Origin: CAWBNS01 sp964445105
Lineage (GTDB): Bacteria > Chlamydiota > Chlamydiia > Chlamydiales > JAJFMA01
Length of the DNA: 38,853 nucleotides
Direction: 5' to 3'
Assembly (NCBI GenBank): GCA_964445105.1
Contig: CAYUJS010000016.1
Coordinates: 1 to 38,853, forward strand
Part shown: in pieces, positions 1 through 7,931 of the stretch
How positions within the stretch are numbered: the first letter of the stretch is position 1
Layout of the letters: every line of letters starts with the position of its first letter
Notes under the pieces: generated by a model
Database searches by the model: none
What the model saw: the letters and a program-made list of their open reading frames with translations, nothing else
Told to the model about the DNA's origin: nothing
Made by a program: the position numbers and the translations under genes

Positions 1-110
1 GTAGCCTGAATCTAGGCTAATTCAAAACGGCGGACCGGTGGCCTAGGAATGTAGGTTAAATCCATTTTTAAGCAGTCCTCGTCAGCTCCGTGGACACATA
101 ACAGGCCAAA

Positions 111-854
111 ATGACAAAAACTGATAAGCCAAAAGTGGTCATCATTGTCCAAGCGCGTATGTCCTCTACGCGCCTACCAGGTAAGGTGATGCGCGAAGTA
201 CTGGGGAGACCGTTGCTGGCTTATCTGGTGGAGCGCCTCCGACAGGTGCAACGCTGTGATCAGCTCGTTATCGCCACCTCTACCTGCGCCGAAGACGAGG
301 CAATCGTCTCTTTCTGTAAGCAGGAAAGGGTCGATTTTTTTCGTGGCAGCCTGCTCGACGTATTGGATCGCTGTGTGCAAACCGCGCGCACAGCCCATGC
401 AGGACTTGTCGTGCGTATTTGCTCGGACTGTCCTTTATTTGATCCAGCCATCGCAGATTTAGTAATCGAGCAGGCAGTCAAGCATCCTGCCGATTGGACC
501 TCTAATATCTTACAGCGCTCCTTCCCCAGAGGCATGGAGGTAGAGGTCTGCTCGATGGAAGCACTTGAAAAAGCTCACCTTGCGGCTACTAAGCCTGAAG
601 AGCGCGAGCATGTCACCCCTTACCTTTACCGGCATCCCGAGCTATTTTCGCTTGCCCACTACGTGCGCAGGCCAGCTCTGCCCGATCATCGCTTATGTGT
701 GGATACTTTCGAAGACTTCGAGCTGGTGCGCCATATCTTGGAAGCTCTTTATCCTATCAATCCCCAATTCACTGTGGAGGACGTGGTGGGGCTCTTAGAA
801 CAGTTCCCCGCATGGCTCAACCTCAACGCGCAGGTAAAGCAGAAAGAGATTTAA
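111..854 (+). CDS. SpsF-like cytidylyltransferase (sugar nucleotide family)
   Basis: This 247-aa protein opens with IIVQARMSSTRLPGKVM (residues about 11-27), the nucleotide-binding signature of the SpsF / CMP-NeuAc synthetase-like cytidylyltransferases. Further motifs are VRICSDCPLFDP (about 101-112), the metal/nucleotide region, and a C-terminal VDTFEDFELV typical of SpsF proteins. Family members activate a sugar acid or amino sugar as a CMP derivative for surface polysaccharide or glycan synthesis in the cytoplasm; the substrate here cannot be read from sequence. The length is normal. The ATG at 111 has only a weak AGG upstream. It stands alone, with no neighbouring sialic or pseudaminic acid genes, and the gene on its right is convergent, so it is probably a single-gene unit. 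The family call is firm, the substrate unknown. Confidence 0.87.
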   Translation: MTKTDKPKVVIIVQARMSSTRLPGKVMREVLGRPLLAYLVERLRQVQRCDQLVIATSTCAEDEAIVSFCKQERVDFFRGSLLDVLDRCVQTARTAHAGLVVRICSDCPLFDPAIADLVIEQAVKHPADWTSNILQRSFPRGMEVEVCSMEALEKAHLAATKPEEREHVTPYLYRHPELFSLAHYVRRPALPDHRLCVDTFEDFELVRHILEALYPINPQFTVEDVVGLLEQFPAWLNLNAQVKQKEI

Positions 855-865
855 GCTTTTCACGC

Positions 866-1453
866 TTAGATGGTGAAAGGCCCTATCACCTTGGCATAGC
901 ACTCAATCAGATGGTTAACCCCGTTCAGGGCCCGGTGAGGCTTAGCTTCGGGAGCTAGCGCATACTCGGTGGCGATGGAATCTTTGGAGAACGAAAGGGT
1001 TTCGGGCCAAGAAGTAGCTCCGCTACTGTAGGCCTGCACTTTAAATGCCCAATACATGGAGGCGAAATCTAGCCAATGGTAGGGCCAAAGCAGCGATTCT
1101 TGTGTATAGACAGGCACCAGCTGGGCGAAAAACGCACGGTCAAAAGCGGGATTTTGGCAAATAAATACGGCTTTACCTCGCTTGATATCTGCGGCTGATA
1201 GGATAGAGATAACTTCACGCGCTACCTCTTCTTCTGCCTGGCCGAGAAGCGTCTCTTCCCAGGTGAATCCGTTGATCAGAAGACTCTCCGGGTCGTGGCG
1301 CTCCCAAACTTCAAGTGGCTGGCGGATAATGCTATTGAACTGCCCGTGGCTTTTGCCCGACAAAAGGTCCAAGATACGTAAGCCGATCTCTACGACTCTG
1401 TGGCACGATGGATCAAGGCCCGTCGTTTCTAAATCGAGAAAAACCCCAAGCAT
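866..1453 (-). CDS. DnaQ-like 3'-5' exonuclease (DEDDh family)
   Basis: Starting at the ATG at 1453 the protein is 195 aa and begins MLGVFLDLETTGLDP, the exonuclease I motif with the first two acidic residues (D-x-E). Later motifs are ICQNPAFDRAFF (Exo II-like) and HRALNGVNH (Exo III, H-x4-D replaced by H-x3-N-x2-H). The fold is that of DnaQ epsilon, oligoribonuclease and related RNase T-type enzymes, which remove nucleotides from 3' ends with two metal ions. The Exo III acidic residue is not in its usual place, so activity should not be assumed. An ATG four codons upstream (1465) is the alternative start; neither has a strong ribosome site. The gene is convergent with the cytidylyltransferase (11 bp between stops) and divergent from nusB. 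Confidence 0.78.
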   Translation of the reverse strand: MLGVFLDLETTGLDPSCHRVVEIGLRILDLLSGKSHGQFNSIIRQPLEVWERHDPESLLINGFTWEETLLGQAEEEVAREVISILSAADIKRGKAVFICQNPAFDRAFFAQLVPVYTQESLLWPYHWLDFASMYWAFKVQAYSSGATSWPETLSFSKDSIATEYALAPEAKPHRALNGVNHLIECYAKVIGPFTI

Positions 1454-1598
1454 GTAAATCACCATCTTTGCAAAAAGGGGCAGATCCTACCAAATCGAGC
1501 TGTTGAAGGCAACTTTGGCAAACGCCTCTGTTCGTGCTTTATCCTTTATCCGTCATGCCGTATGCTGCCCTTTTAATTCTTGGATTAAGGTTGCGCAC

Positions 1599-2102
1599 AT
1601 GGCGGTTTCGGTACAAAAATTTAGAGAAATTGTCTTCCAAATTCTATACAGCCACGATATAGCGGCTGAGCTGGATGAGGCTGAGCTATTAAAGCTGTTG
1701 GCGAAAGAGCTAGCCACAACACGCGCCACCGTCAAACAGGCCCAAGAGCGCGCTAAACAAATCATGGAGCAGCGCGATGAGCTCGACATGCTTCTGAAAG
1801 AAGCCTGCATAGCTTACGAGTTTAATCGCATCCAATCGGTGGAGCGCAACGTCCTAAGGTTGGGGCTGTATGAACTTCTCTATGACAAAGGTATTCCCCC
1901 TAAGGTAGCCATTGCAGAGGCCATGAGGCTATGCAGAAAATTCAGCAATCCTACCGCAGGTTCTTTTGTGAACGCGATTCTCGATCATATCTATAAGCGC
2001 TCACAAGGCTTAGAGACGGATGCACAGACCGTGACCGAACACCTCGACAAGTGGTTGCGGGCAGAGGAGGCTATCAGAGATGCCACACAGCCCGTCGATT
2101 GA
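1599..2102 (+). CDS. nusB: Transcription antitermination factor NusB
   Basis: NusB binds boxA RNA with S10 (NusE) and supports processive transcription of rRNA operons. The 167-aa product has the all-helical NusB pattern. The N-terminal KFREIVFQILYSHD matches the family's R-x3-x3-L-Y/F segment. The C-terminal half carries RIQSVERNVLRLGLYELLY, PPKVAIAEAMRLCRKFS and GSFVNAILDHI, the most conserved blocks of the family. The ATG at 1599 is preferred over an upstream TTG at 1503: it follows TTAAGG by eight bases and gives a family-like N-terminus. A charged C-terminal tail of about 25 residues extends beyond the usual end. The 3' end overlaps murB by 23 bp, implying translational coupling. Confidence 0.9.
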   Translation: MAVSVQKFREIVFQILYSHDIAAELDEAELLKLLAKELATTRATVKQAQERAKQIMEQRDELDMLLKEACIAYEFNRIQSVERNVLRLGLYELLYDKGIPPKVAIAEAMRLCRKFSNPTAGSFVNAILDHIYKRSQGLETDAQTVTEHLDKWLRAEEAIRDATQPVD

Positions 2103-2955
2103 AGAGCTGCGGCCGCTAGCGAAATTGTGCACCTTTGGCGTCGGAGGCCCAGCTCGCTATTTTACCGAAGCCCGCAATGCTGAAGAGATGGCCAGCGCTT
2201 TCCGCTTTGCCAAAGAAAAAGAATTGCGCGTTTTCGTGCTAGGGAAAGGCTCCAATTGTCTTTTCGATGACCGTGGCTTCAATGGCTTGGTAGTTCTAAA
2301 TAAGATCGATTTCTTAAAACACGAAGAGCCCGACAATTTTGTCGTCGGCGCAGGATACAGTTTTTCGCGGCTGGGCTCCTACACCGCTAGAAATGGCTGG
2401 ACCGGGCTAGAATTCGCATCCGGTATCCCCGCAAGCGTTGGAGGGGCGGTCTACATGAATGCCGGAGCAAACGGTCGCCAGACCGCTGAAACCTTAGCAT
2501 CGGTAGAATTTTTGACCACTGACGGCGATAGACATGTCTTTACTCGCAGCGAGCTAGCGTTTGCCTACCGCTGCTCGCCGTTTCAATCAATGAGCGGCGC
2601 CCTTTTGACTGCGACCTTTACCCTCAAAAGCCACCCTGAAGCCAAACGCCAGCAAACGGAGATCGTCGAATATCGCAAAGCTACCCAGCCTTATGGGGAA
2701 GCTTCCGCGGGCTGCTTTTTTGTAAATCCAGCGAGTTCTTCTGCCGGCAAGTTGATTGACTCATTAGGCTTAAAAGGGCTGACAATAGGCGGTGCCCAGG
2801 TTTCACCCAAACATGCGAACTTTATTGTAAACACCGGCAGCGCAACCGCAGCGGAAATTCTGGAGCTATCAGCACAAGTAAAAAAAAGGGTGGAAGAAGC
2901 TTACGGATATGATTTGCAGCAGGAGGTGAGATTTGTTCCCTACGTTCCGAGCTGA
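2080..2955 (+). CDS. murB: UDP-N-acetylenolpyruvoylglucosamine reductase MurB
   Basis: MurB reduces UDP-GlcNAc-enolpyruvate to UDP-MurNAc with NADPH and FAD in peptidoglycan precursor synthesis. The 291-aa protein shows the FAD-binding segment VLGKGSNCLFDDRGFNG (about 54-70), GLEFASGIPASVGGAVYMNA (about 109-128) and the active-site stretch AGCFFVNP (about 210-217) followed by AGKLIDSLGLKG. The position equivalent to the catalytic Ser of E. coli MurB aligns with Cys here, a substitution known in part of the family. The length fits the short (type II-like) form. GAGG lies nine bases before the ATG. The gene overlaps nusB upstream and the PHP gene downstream by 23 bp each. It implies retained peptidoglycan synthesis, as is known in chlamydiae. 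Confidence 0.93.
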   Translation: MPHSPSIEELRPLAKLCTFGVGGPARYFTEARNAEEMASAFRFAKEKELRVFVLGKGSNCLFDDRGFNGLVVLNKIDFLKHEEPDNFVVGAGYSFSRLGSYTARNGWTGLEFASGIPASVGGAVYMNAGANGRQTAETLASVEFLTTDGDRHVFTRSELAFAYRCSPFQSMSGALLTATFTLKSHPEAKRQQTEIVEYRKATQPYGEASAGCFFVNPASSSAGKLIDSLGLKGLTIGGAQVSPKHANFIVNTGSATAAEILELSAQVKKRVEEAYGYDLQQEVRFVPYVPS

Positions 2956-3757
2956 CTTACATTGCCATTCGACCTGCTCAGACGGCTCTTTAACACCTGT
3001 AGAGCTGGTGCAGCTAGCCAAAAAACAGTCGCTGCAAGGCTTGGCAATCACCGATCACGATCACGTAGCTTCATATGCCATGGCTAAAGAGGAAGCCAAA
3101 GCGCTCGGCGTCGCCTTGATTCCTGGCGTGGAATTTTCCTCACGGCACGACAACCAAAACGTACATATCCTTGGTTATAGCTTTAAGCCGGACCATCCGC
3201 AGATTCAAGCGCTGTGTAATTGGCACAAGACCCGCCGTAAAGAGCGCTGTAGAGCTATCTTAGAACGACTTGATAGTCTGGGGGTTTTCCTCTCCTTCGG
3301 TGAGATTGCTGAACAAGCGCACGGCGAATTAATTGGCCGGCCGCATATTGCTGCCGCTATGGTCAAAAAAGGGGTTGTTAGCTCAATCAAAGAAGCATTT
3401 CAGCTTTATCTAGGAGATGGCAAAACAGCCTACGTCGCCGGAGAAAGCGTGGGTGTTAAAGAGACAATTGAAGCACTACATCTGGCTGGCGGTGTAGCCG
3501 TCATCGCCCACCCCCACCTGATCAAAAGCCAGTCTCTGTTGCAGGCAGTACTCAATTTACCGTTCGACGGCATCGAGGTGTTTTACGCTCGCTTTCCCCT
3601 CGACAAGACAAAACGCTGGGAAGAAGCCGCCAGACAACGATCCTGGCTGATCACCGGCGGCTCCGATTTCCACGGTACAATCAAACCAGACCTTCCACTG
3701 GGCTCATCTTGGGTAGGCAAAGAGGCATTTCGCAAGCTAGCTCAGTTGTATGAATAA
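2933..3757 (+). CDS. PHP-domain phosphoesterase (RNase AM / YciV type)
   Basis: The 274-aa protein is a stand-alone PHP domain. Metal-binding motifs are visible in order: DLHCHSTCSDGSLTP (residues about 8-22), ITDHDH (about 39-44), PGVEFS (about 64-69), GRPHIA, VIAHPH and GGSDFHG near the C-terminus. Relatives hydrolyse 3',5'-nucleoside bisphosphates or trim 5' ends of rRNA (RNase AM, formerly YciV); the acceptor here is inferred only from family. Translation most likely starts at TTG 2933, because AGGAGG lies exactly six bases before it and the product then begins MFPTFRADLHCHS. The start lies inside murB, so nusB-murB-PHP form an overlapping operon. The enzyme should be cytoplasmic; no signal peptide is present. 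Confidence 0.87.
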   Translation: MFPTFRADLHCHSTCSDGSLTPVELVQLAKKQSLQGLAITDHDHVASYAMAKEEAKALGVALIPGVEFSSRHDNQNVHILGYSFKPDHPQIQALCNWHKTRRKERCRAILERLDSLGVFLSFGEIAEQAHGELIGRPHIAAAMVKKGVVSSIKEAFQLYLGDGKTAYVAGESVGVKETIEALHLAGGVAVIAHPHLIKSQSLLQAVLNLPFDGIEVFYARFPLDKTKRWEEAARQRSWLITGGSDFHGTIKPDLPLGSSWVGKEAFRKLAQLYE

Positions 3758-3814
3758 TCAAAACCTGCTAAGTAGGTAAATACCTTTAAAATTGCAAAAA
3801 ACAGGAAATCCACA

Positions 3815-4279
3815 ATGTCGGACCTTACAAGCGGAGCTAGTACTCAGGACTTAATTGCCTTGGCAGTATCTGGTGTTATCTTTTTGATCACCATCGTGTT
3901 AGTTGCGCGACAAGCGGTGAATTTTTTGATCACAGTCATTTTTCTTTTCCTAACTCTCGTGTCAGGCTTTGCGCTCGCAAATAACAATATCGTTAGGCAG
4001 AAATTTGAAACCCCAGAAACCCAAAGGTCTCTTGATGCAACCCTCAAAGCGCCTCAAAACCAGGCAGGTGCCAGCACGCTTGAGCAGATAAAAGTCCGTG
4101 TACTCCAGCTTTTCGAACAGCTGGTAGAATTGCTATCCAATAACTCAAACTCGTCAGCACCCGCTAGCCCGCAAAAACAAGCCAAAGCCCACGAATTGAT
4201 GCACGACATCGAAGCCAAAATGGCCACCCTACAGAGCCTGCTGGAATCCAGTAAAGACAACCTCGTTAAAACTGATTAA
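3815..4279 (+). CDS. Small membrane protein with two N-terminal helices and a coiled-coil tail
   Basis: I do not recognise a family. The 154-aa product has two adjacent hydrophobic segments (about residues 12-32 and 35-55) with almost no loop. A polar, helix-prone cytoplasmic or exposed tail rich in Gln, Ser and Leu heptads (about 85-150) follows. Two closely spaced helices followed by a coiled coil resemble the bilobed layout of chlamydial inclusion membrane proteins, but also many ordinary small membrane proteins, so no function is assigned. The ATG at 3815 follows ACAGGAAA by eight bases. It lies 57 bp after the PHP gene in the same direction and is followed by a strong terminator at 4383-4413, so it probably closes the transcription unit. 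Confidence 0.72.
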   Translation: MSDLTSGASTQDLIALAVSGVIFLITIVLVARQAVNFLITVIFLFLTLVSGFALANNNIVRQKFETPETQRSLDATLKAPQNQAGASTLEQIKVRVLQLFEQLVELLSNNSNSSAPASPQKQAKAHELMHDIEAKMATLQSLLESSKDNLVKTD

Positions 4280-4382
4280 GTGAAGACTAAAAGCAAACGC
4301 GGGCGTAAGCCCTTAAACTCTTTGCCGACCGCCACGCAAAAATTCTTTCAAACAAAGACGTCGATAAAAAGCGCGCAAGCTC

Positions 4383-4413
4383 GCGGAGGGCGGTATCCCG
4401 CCCCCGCTCTTTT
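4383..4413 (+). terminator. Rho-independent terminator after the nusB-murB-PHP-membrane protein unit
   Basis: GCGG-A-GGGCGG, loop TATC, then CCGCCC-CCGC forms a ten-base-pair GC stem with one bulged A, followed by TCTTTT. It sits 104 bp after the stop of the small membrane protein. A GTG-initiated reading frame of 64 codons (4280-4474) runs straight through it, which argues against that frame being a gene. Confidence 0.8.
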
Positions 4414-4616
4414 CACAAACGGCCTGGCCAATAAAACCGGGCCCTCAGCAAAGGTTCTGGCTGTTCGGGCATAGGGCCATCATTAGAGCAAACGAATAAT
4501 GATCACCGATTGAAACTGATTCCGCCCCCACGAACTGAGCCGTTATGCTTAAAATTTGTATGAGAAACCTTGCTAGATAGTTTTTTTAGGAGTTATATAA
4601 ATCTAAAAGGCTATAC

Positions 4617-4652
4617 GAAAATCGCCAGTATCCCCGCCTAGGAGCTCTGGCG
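4617..4652 (-). terminator. Possible terminator downstream of ispE (minus strand)
   Basis: Read on the minus strand, CGCCAG and CTGGCG (4647-4652 and 4623-4628) can pair across an 18-base loop and are followed by ATTTTCG. The stem is short and the T run weak. It lies about 50 bp past the ispE stop, where the long minus-strand operon should end. Confidence 0.4.
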
Positions 4653-4701
4653 CAAACACGTGTCTGGCTCGCTTCCATCATTCTAAGCTACAACCCAAAA
4701 C

Positions 4702-5532
4702 CTAGTACCATCCGCCAGCGCTACGGTTGATAAACCGTACAGGGTATAGGGAAAGGCCAGGAATAAACGGAGGCTCGGTGGCGTGCCCGCCTGTACAAAT
4801 GAAAGTTGTGCCTGAGCCAGTGAGGGAGACGTGGCCAAAACCAAAGAAGATAAGTTCTTGTTTCAGCAGACCGAGCTGAGGCATGAGCTGGAAAGCGGGT
4901 ACTTCGAGATCATTAAAAAATTGGGGCTTGCCAAGAAGCCAGCGCCGTAAGGCTGCCTTTGGATCGCGTGAGGGTAGATCTGCTATGCTTAAGGCTTGGA
5001 ATACTTGCTTTGTCGAGAGTCTTGCGCTGGGCTTGACCAGCCAGAAAGAGTGGGGGAGTAAGGGTGGCAGGGGCTTTATCGTTTCACCTCGTCCCGTCAC
5101 ATAAGCAGTGCCTTCAGAAAAAAAAAAGGGAACGTCTGAACCTATCTGTGCAGCCCATTGAAGGAGGGTAGGGATGGGAACAAGATTGTTGTGGAGGCGG
5201 TTAAGAGCCCATAGTGTGGTAGCGGCGTTGCTGCTTCCCCCGCCTAGACCGGCTTCGGAAGGGATAAACTTTTCTAGGTGTAGCCGCACGCCAAACCGCT
5301 TTCCCGTTTGCTGTCGAAAGAGGTTGATGGCTTTTAGCGCTAGATTGGAGCCATCTGTGGGGATGCCTTCGTCTGTGCAGGTAACTTCATCTTTCTCCTG
5401 CAAGCGCAGGTGAACCGTGTCACATAAATCGATCGTCTGAAATAGCGACGCGAGGTTATGAAACCCATCGCGTCGCTTATTCACGACCTTTAGGAACAGG
5501 TTCACCTTTGCAGGCGAAGAAAGTGCGAGCAT
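4702..5532 (-). CDS. ispE: 4-diphosphocytidyl-2-C-methyl-D-erythritol kinase IspE
   Basis: IspE phosphorylates CDP-methylerythritol with ATP in the MEP route to isoprenoids. The 276-aa protein has the substrate motif AKVNLFL near the N-terminus (Lys about 9, Asn 11) and the GHMP-kinase ATP loop PSEAGLGGGSSNAA (about 91-104). It also has GSDVPFF (about 142-148) with the catalytic Asp, and the C-terminal GSG loop in SLTGSGTTF. The length is typical. AGGAG stands six bases before the ATG. The start is only three bases after the rplI stop, so it is the last gene of the ribosomal operon. The same rplI-ispE junction is found in chlamydiae. Its last residues (about 250-276) are less conserved and carry no motif I can identify. 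Confidence 0.94.
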   Translation of the reverse strand: MLALSSPAKVNLFLKVVNKRRDGFHNLASLFQTIDLCDTVHLRLQEKDEVTCTDEGIPTDGSNLALKAINLFRQQTGKRFGVRLHLEKFIPSEAGLGGGSSNAATTLWALNRLHNNLVPIPTLLQWAAQIGSDVPFFFSEGTAYVTGRGETIKPLPPLLPHSFWLVKPSARLSTKQVFQALSIADLPSRDPKAALRRWLLGKPQFFNDLEVPAFQLMPQLGLLKQELIFFGFGHVSLTGSGTTFICTGGHATEPPFIPGLSLYPVRFINRSAGGWY

Positions 5533-5535
5533 TGG

Positions 5536-6027
5536 TTACTCCTGAGGAGCTTCCTTTGCTTGCGCAACAGCAGGTAAGCCTTCTCCGGAAACAGTTAATG
5601 TTAACGTAGCAGGTATACCTTCTTTCAGCTTCAACGCGATCTTATGCGAACCAAGCGTCTTCACCGCATGCTTAAGCAGAATAGAGCGTCGATCAACAAC
5701 AACACCTTTTTTCTCAAGCAAGTGGTGAATGTCATGTGTGGTGACTGATCCATACATATGACCTTCCGAGTCCACCTTCACAACAACTTCTAGTTGTAGG
5801 GCAGCGATCTCTTCGGCTTGTATTTCTGCCACACGACGGTCTTCAGCGGCTCTTGTTTCGCGTTCTGCTTGCAAGCGTGCTTGCATACGTAAAGTGCGAG
5901 TGTCTGCCATGAGAGCAAAGCCCTGAGGAACTAGAAAATTGCGTGCATAACCTGCCTTCGCATTCACTATTTCGCCCTTGCGGCCAAGTCCCTCTACATC
6001 TTCTAGTAATAAATACTTCGTGGCCAT
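5536..6027 (-). CDS. rplI: 50S ribosomal protein bL9
   Basis: bL9 has an N-terminal rRNA-binding domain, a long connecting helix and a C-terminal domain. The N-terminus shows YLLLEDVEGLGRKGEIVNAK followed by GYARNFLVPQGFA, the Prosite L9 signature (about 13-40). The central helix (about 41-75) is rich in Arg, Glu and Ala. The 163-aa length is slightly longer than the usual 148-150, due to a tail ending VAQAKEAPQE. GGAG sits seven bases before the ATG. The gene lies between rpsR (19 bp upstream) and ispE (3 bp downstream). Confidence 0.95.
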   Translation of the reverse strand: MATKYLLLEDVEGLGRKGEIVNAKAGYARNFLVPQGFALMADTRTLRMQARLQAERETRAAEDRRVAEIQAEEIAALQLEVVVKVDSEGHMYGSVTTHDIHHLLEKKGVVVDRRSILLKHAVKTLGSHKIALKLKEGIPATLTLTVSGEGLPAVAQAKEAPQE

Positions 6028-6046
6028 TTGTTACTCCGTTCTGTTT

Positions 6047-6307
6047 TTAACCTTCAGCGACAAATGGCAACAGTGCCATGTGACGGGACCGCTTGATCGC
6101 CTGGGATAGATAGCGCTGATGGAGTGCTGAAACTCCGGTAATACGACGAGGAAGAATCTTGCCTCGATCTGTAATGAATTTGGTCAGCGTGTCGACATCT
6201 TTGTAATCGATCGTATGCGGATTAATTCCCGCCGCGGTGAAGGGGCACTTCTTCTTTTTCTTCCCACGCTCAAAACTCGGGCGCTTGGAGGATTTTTTTG
6301 TGATCAT
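6047..6307 (-). CDS. rpsR: 30S ribosomal protein bS18
   Basis: bS18 partners bS6 on the platform of the small subunit. The 86-aa protein has a basic N-terminus (RGKKKKKCPFT) and the family core DYKDVDTLTKFITDRGKILPRR followed by TGVSALHQRYLSQAIKRSRHMALLPF. The length is normal, and the lone Cys in KKCPF is common to the family. The gene follows rpsF by 14 bp, and GGAG lies close to the start, giving the standard rpsF-rpsR-rplI cluster. Confidence 0.95.
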   Translation of the reverse strand: MITKKSSKRPSFERGKKKKKCPFTAAGINPHTIDYKDVDTLTKFITDRGKILPRRITGVSALHQRYLSQAIKRSRHMALLPFVAEG

Positions 6308-6321
6308 TGGCTCCTTCTCCT

Positions 6322-6666
6322 TTATTCTTCAACTAGGGGCTTAAAGGCGATTTTTTCCGGTACGGCTTCTGCTCGAAGCGTAATAAACCGAACTAGGTCC
6401 TCATTGAGGTGACAGTCGCGCCAGTGCTCTGTAATCGCCACTGGAGGGGCCTCAAAATAGAGGGTGTAGTAATAGCCCTCACGGTGACCATCGATATCGT
6501 AAGCGAGGCGCTTGCGACCTTGGTCAAAAACTTTTTTCACCTCTCCATCTTGCTGCGAGATTCCGCCTTGGATGCGCTCTAGAGCTTTTTGACGTGCATC
6601 ATCACTCAGCGTTGCTGAGATGATGTACATCCCCTCGTAGAGGTGTTTATTTTCGGGTTTGCTCAT
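6322..6666 (-). CDS. rpsF: 30S ribosomal protein bS6
   Basis: Starting at the ATG at 6666 the product is 114 aa and begins MSKPENKHLYEGMYIISATL. The Y-E-x-M-x-I-I motif opens the ferredoxin-like fold of bS6. KRLAYDIDGHREGYYYTLYFEA is the typical central strand, and EDLVRFITLR the last conserved strand. A longer frame reaches 6702, but AGGAG lies seven bases before the ATG at 6666 and the extra 12 residues are not family-like. The start lies 20 bp inside the end of pth, so translation of the two is probably coupled. Confidence 0.93.
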   Translation of the reverse strand: MSKPENKHLYEGMYIISATLSDDARQKALERIQGGISQQDGEVKKVFDQGRKRLAYDIDGHREGYYYTLYFEAPPVAITEHWRDCHLNEDLVRFITLRAEAVPEKIAFKPLVEE

Positions 6667-7297
6667 CGTTATTCTCCTGCGCGACTGGGTCGCGGTTTTC
6701 ACTCTTAACTCTTGTATTGACTCCCTTCATCACCTGCTGCAAGGGCTCTTGTAACAGGTTTTTTAGCACGGCGGCCCCCTGGGAGATAAAGCGGTCTAGC
6801 AGCTCTTTCTCTTCCGGTGAAAACGTGCTCAAAACATAGTCTGCTAAGTCCATGTTTTGTCTGTTATCGCTGACTCCCATGCGGAGTCTAGTGTACTCGT
6901 TGGTGGCAAGGCACTGTTCAATACTTTTTAGCCCGTTGTGTCCTCCGGCGCTCCCCTTTTCCTTCAGCCGCATGGCTCCGAAGGGAATAGCCACGTCGTC
7001 AGCGATGACAACGAGGCGATCTAAAGGGATCTTGTAGTAGCTCAGGTAGCGTGTGACGGCTGTTCCGCTGAGGTTCATGTAGGTAGAGGGCAAGAGCAAG
7101 TGCAGTTGCTGCCCTTCTACTGTACCTTTTGCGGCCTGTGCTGGCCAGTGGGACTCCTTTTTTAACGTCCATTTCAGGCTTGAGGCTAGCGCTTGGACCA
7201 CTTGGAAGCCTATGTTGTGTCGGGTTTCGGCGTATTCCTTACCTGGATTACCTAGTCCAACAAACAACCAAGTGGCTGTGAGCGCTGCTTCAGCCAA
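6647..7297 (-). CDS. pth: Peptidyl-tRNA hydrolase Pth
   Basis: Pth releases tRNA from peptidyl-tRNA that drops off stalled ribosomes. The 216-aa protein has the signature VGLGNPGKEYAETRHNIGF with the catalytic His in TRHN, the second motif IADDVAIPFGAMRLKEKGSAGGHNGLKS, and RLRMGVS. The start is a TTG at 7297, supported by AAAGG about nine bases upstream; no ATG stands before the first conserved motif. The tail after about residue 190 is polar and longer than in most Pth proteins and overlaps rpsF. The gene begins five bases after the rplY stop. Confidence 0.93.
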   Translation of the reverse strand: MAEAALTATWLFVGLGNPGKEYAETRHNIGFQVVQALASSLKWTLKKESHWPAQAAKGTVEGQQLHLLLPSTYMNLSGTAVTRYLSYYKIPLDRLVVIADDVAIPFGAMRLKEKGSAGGHNGLKSIEQCLATNEYTRLRMGVSDNRQNMDLADYVLSTFSPEEKELLDRFISQGAAVLKNLLQEPLQQVMKGVNTRVKSENRDPVAQENNDEQTRK

Positions 7298-7302
7298 TGT
7301 GT

Positions 7303-7863
7303 CTACCTTTTTGCAATAACGACGGCCACTTCGTTGAGATCAGCGATGGGGCGCACTTCTTGCGGGATAGCTAACTCTTTCAATCTACGCGTTTGCTTCA
7401 TCTCAAGCGACCCCACATCCATTGTGAGTACCGCAGGAATGTGCTTAGGCAAACAATGGACGCGCAAATGACGAATGACCTGACGCAACACGCCGCCTTG
7501 CTTCACACCGAGACATTCAGCCACTTTCACGCACTCAATAGGTACATTGACACGAATCGGTTCGTTTTCTACGAGTTGTTGAAAATCGAGGTGTACGACG
7601 TCGTAAGTGGTGGGGTGGTACTGGATCTCTTTGAGTAGTGCTTGAAATTGCTGTCCATCTTCACCGATGAGGGTGAATTTAGAGGTAGATAACCTGCCCG
7701 ACGGTACGGTAGCCAGGCGTGATTTATACTCTTGAACCGATACTAGGATAGGTTCACCCGGTTTCCCGTTGCGGTAGACTACCGCGGGAATAAGGCCACG
7801 CAAGCGCGCTTGCTTTGCCTGGCTTTTCCTTTCGGTTGCTCTTTTAGTTACTTTTAATTCCAT
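7303..7863 (-). CDS. rplY: 50S ribosomal protein bL25 (Ctc/TL5 form)
   Basis: The 186-aa protein is the two-domain Ctc form of bL25, which binds 5S rRNA. The N-terminal domain has LRGLIPAVVYRNGK (about 22-35) and the block KEIQYHPTTYDVVHLDFQQL (about 77-96). The C-terminal beta domain contains PIECVKVAECLGVKQGG and LRVHCLPKHIPA, typical of TL5-like members. GGGAG lies eight bases upstream of the ATG. It is the first gene of the minus-strand unit that runs to ispE, and a promoter candidate lies 32-61 bp upstream. Confidence 0.93.
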   Translation of the reverse strand: MELKVTKRATERKSQAKQARLRGLIPAVVYRNGKPGEPILVSVQEYKSRLATVPSGRLSTSKFTLIGEDGQQFQALLKEIQYHPTTYDVVHLDFQQLVENEPIRVNVPIECVKVAECLGVKQGGVLRQVIRHLRVHCLPKHIPAVLTMDVGSLEMKQTRRLKELAIPQEVRPIADLNEVAVVIAKR

Positions 7864-7894
7864 GGATCGCTCCCAATAAAAAGCTAATCAAAAC

Positions 7895-7924
7895 ATACTA
7901 TCACGCGATGCGCGCGTTTGTCTA
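7895..7924 (-). promoter_or_regulatory. Promoter candidate for the rplY-ispE operon
   Basis: On the minus strand TAGACA (7919-7924) and TAGTAT (7895-7900) are separated by 18 bases, a fair match to a sigma-70/sigma-66 promoter. It is located just upstream of the rplY ribosome site and after the prs stop. It is assigned by sequence pattern only. Confidence 0.45.
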
Positions 7925-7931
7925 GCTTGAA

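Noticed and set aside
1..110. Short palindrome-like TAGCCTGAATCTAGGCTA at the left edge
   Set aside because: It is too short, with no T run, and too near the edge to interpret.
4280..4474. GTG-initiated frame of 64 codons after the membrane protein
   Set aside because: It starts right after the previous stop without its own ribosome site and runs through a strong terminator hairpin (4383-4413).
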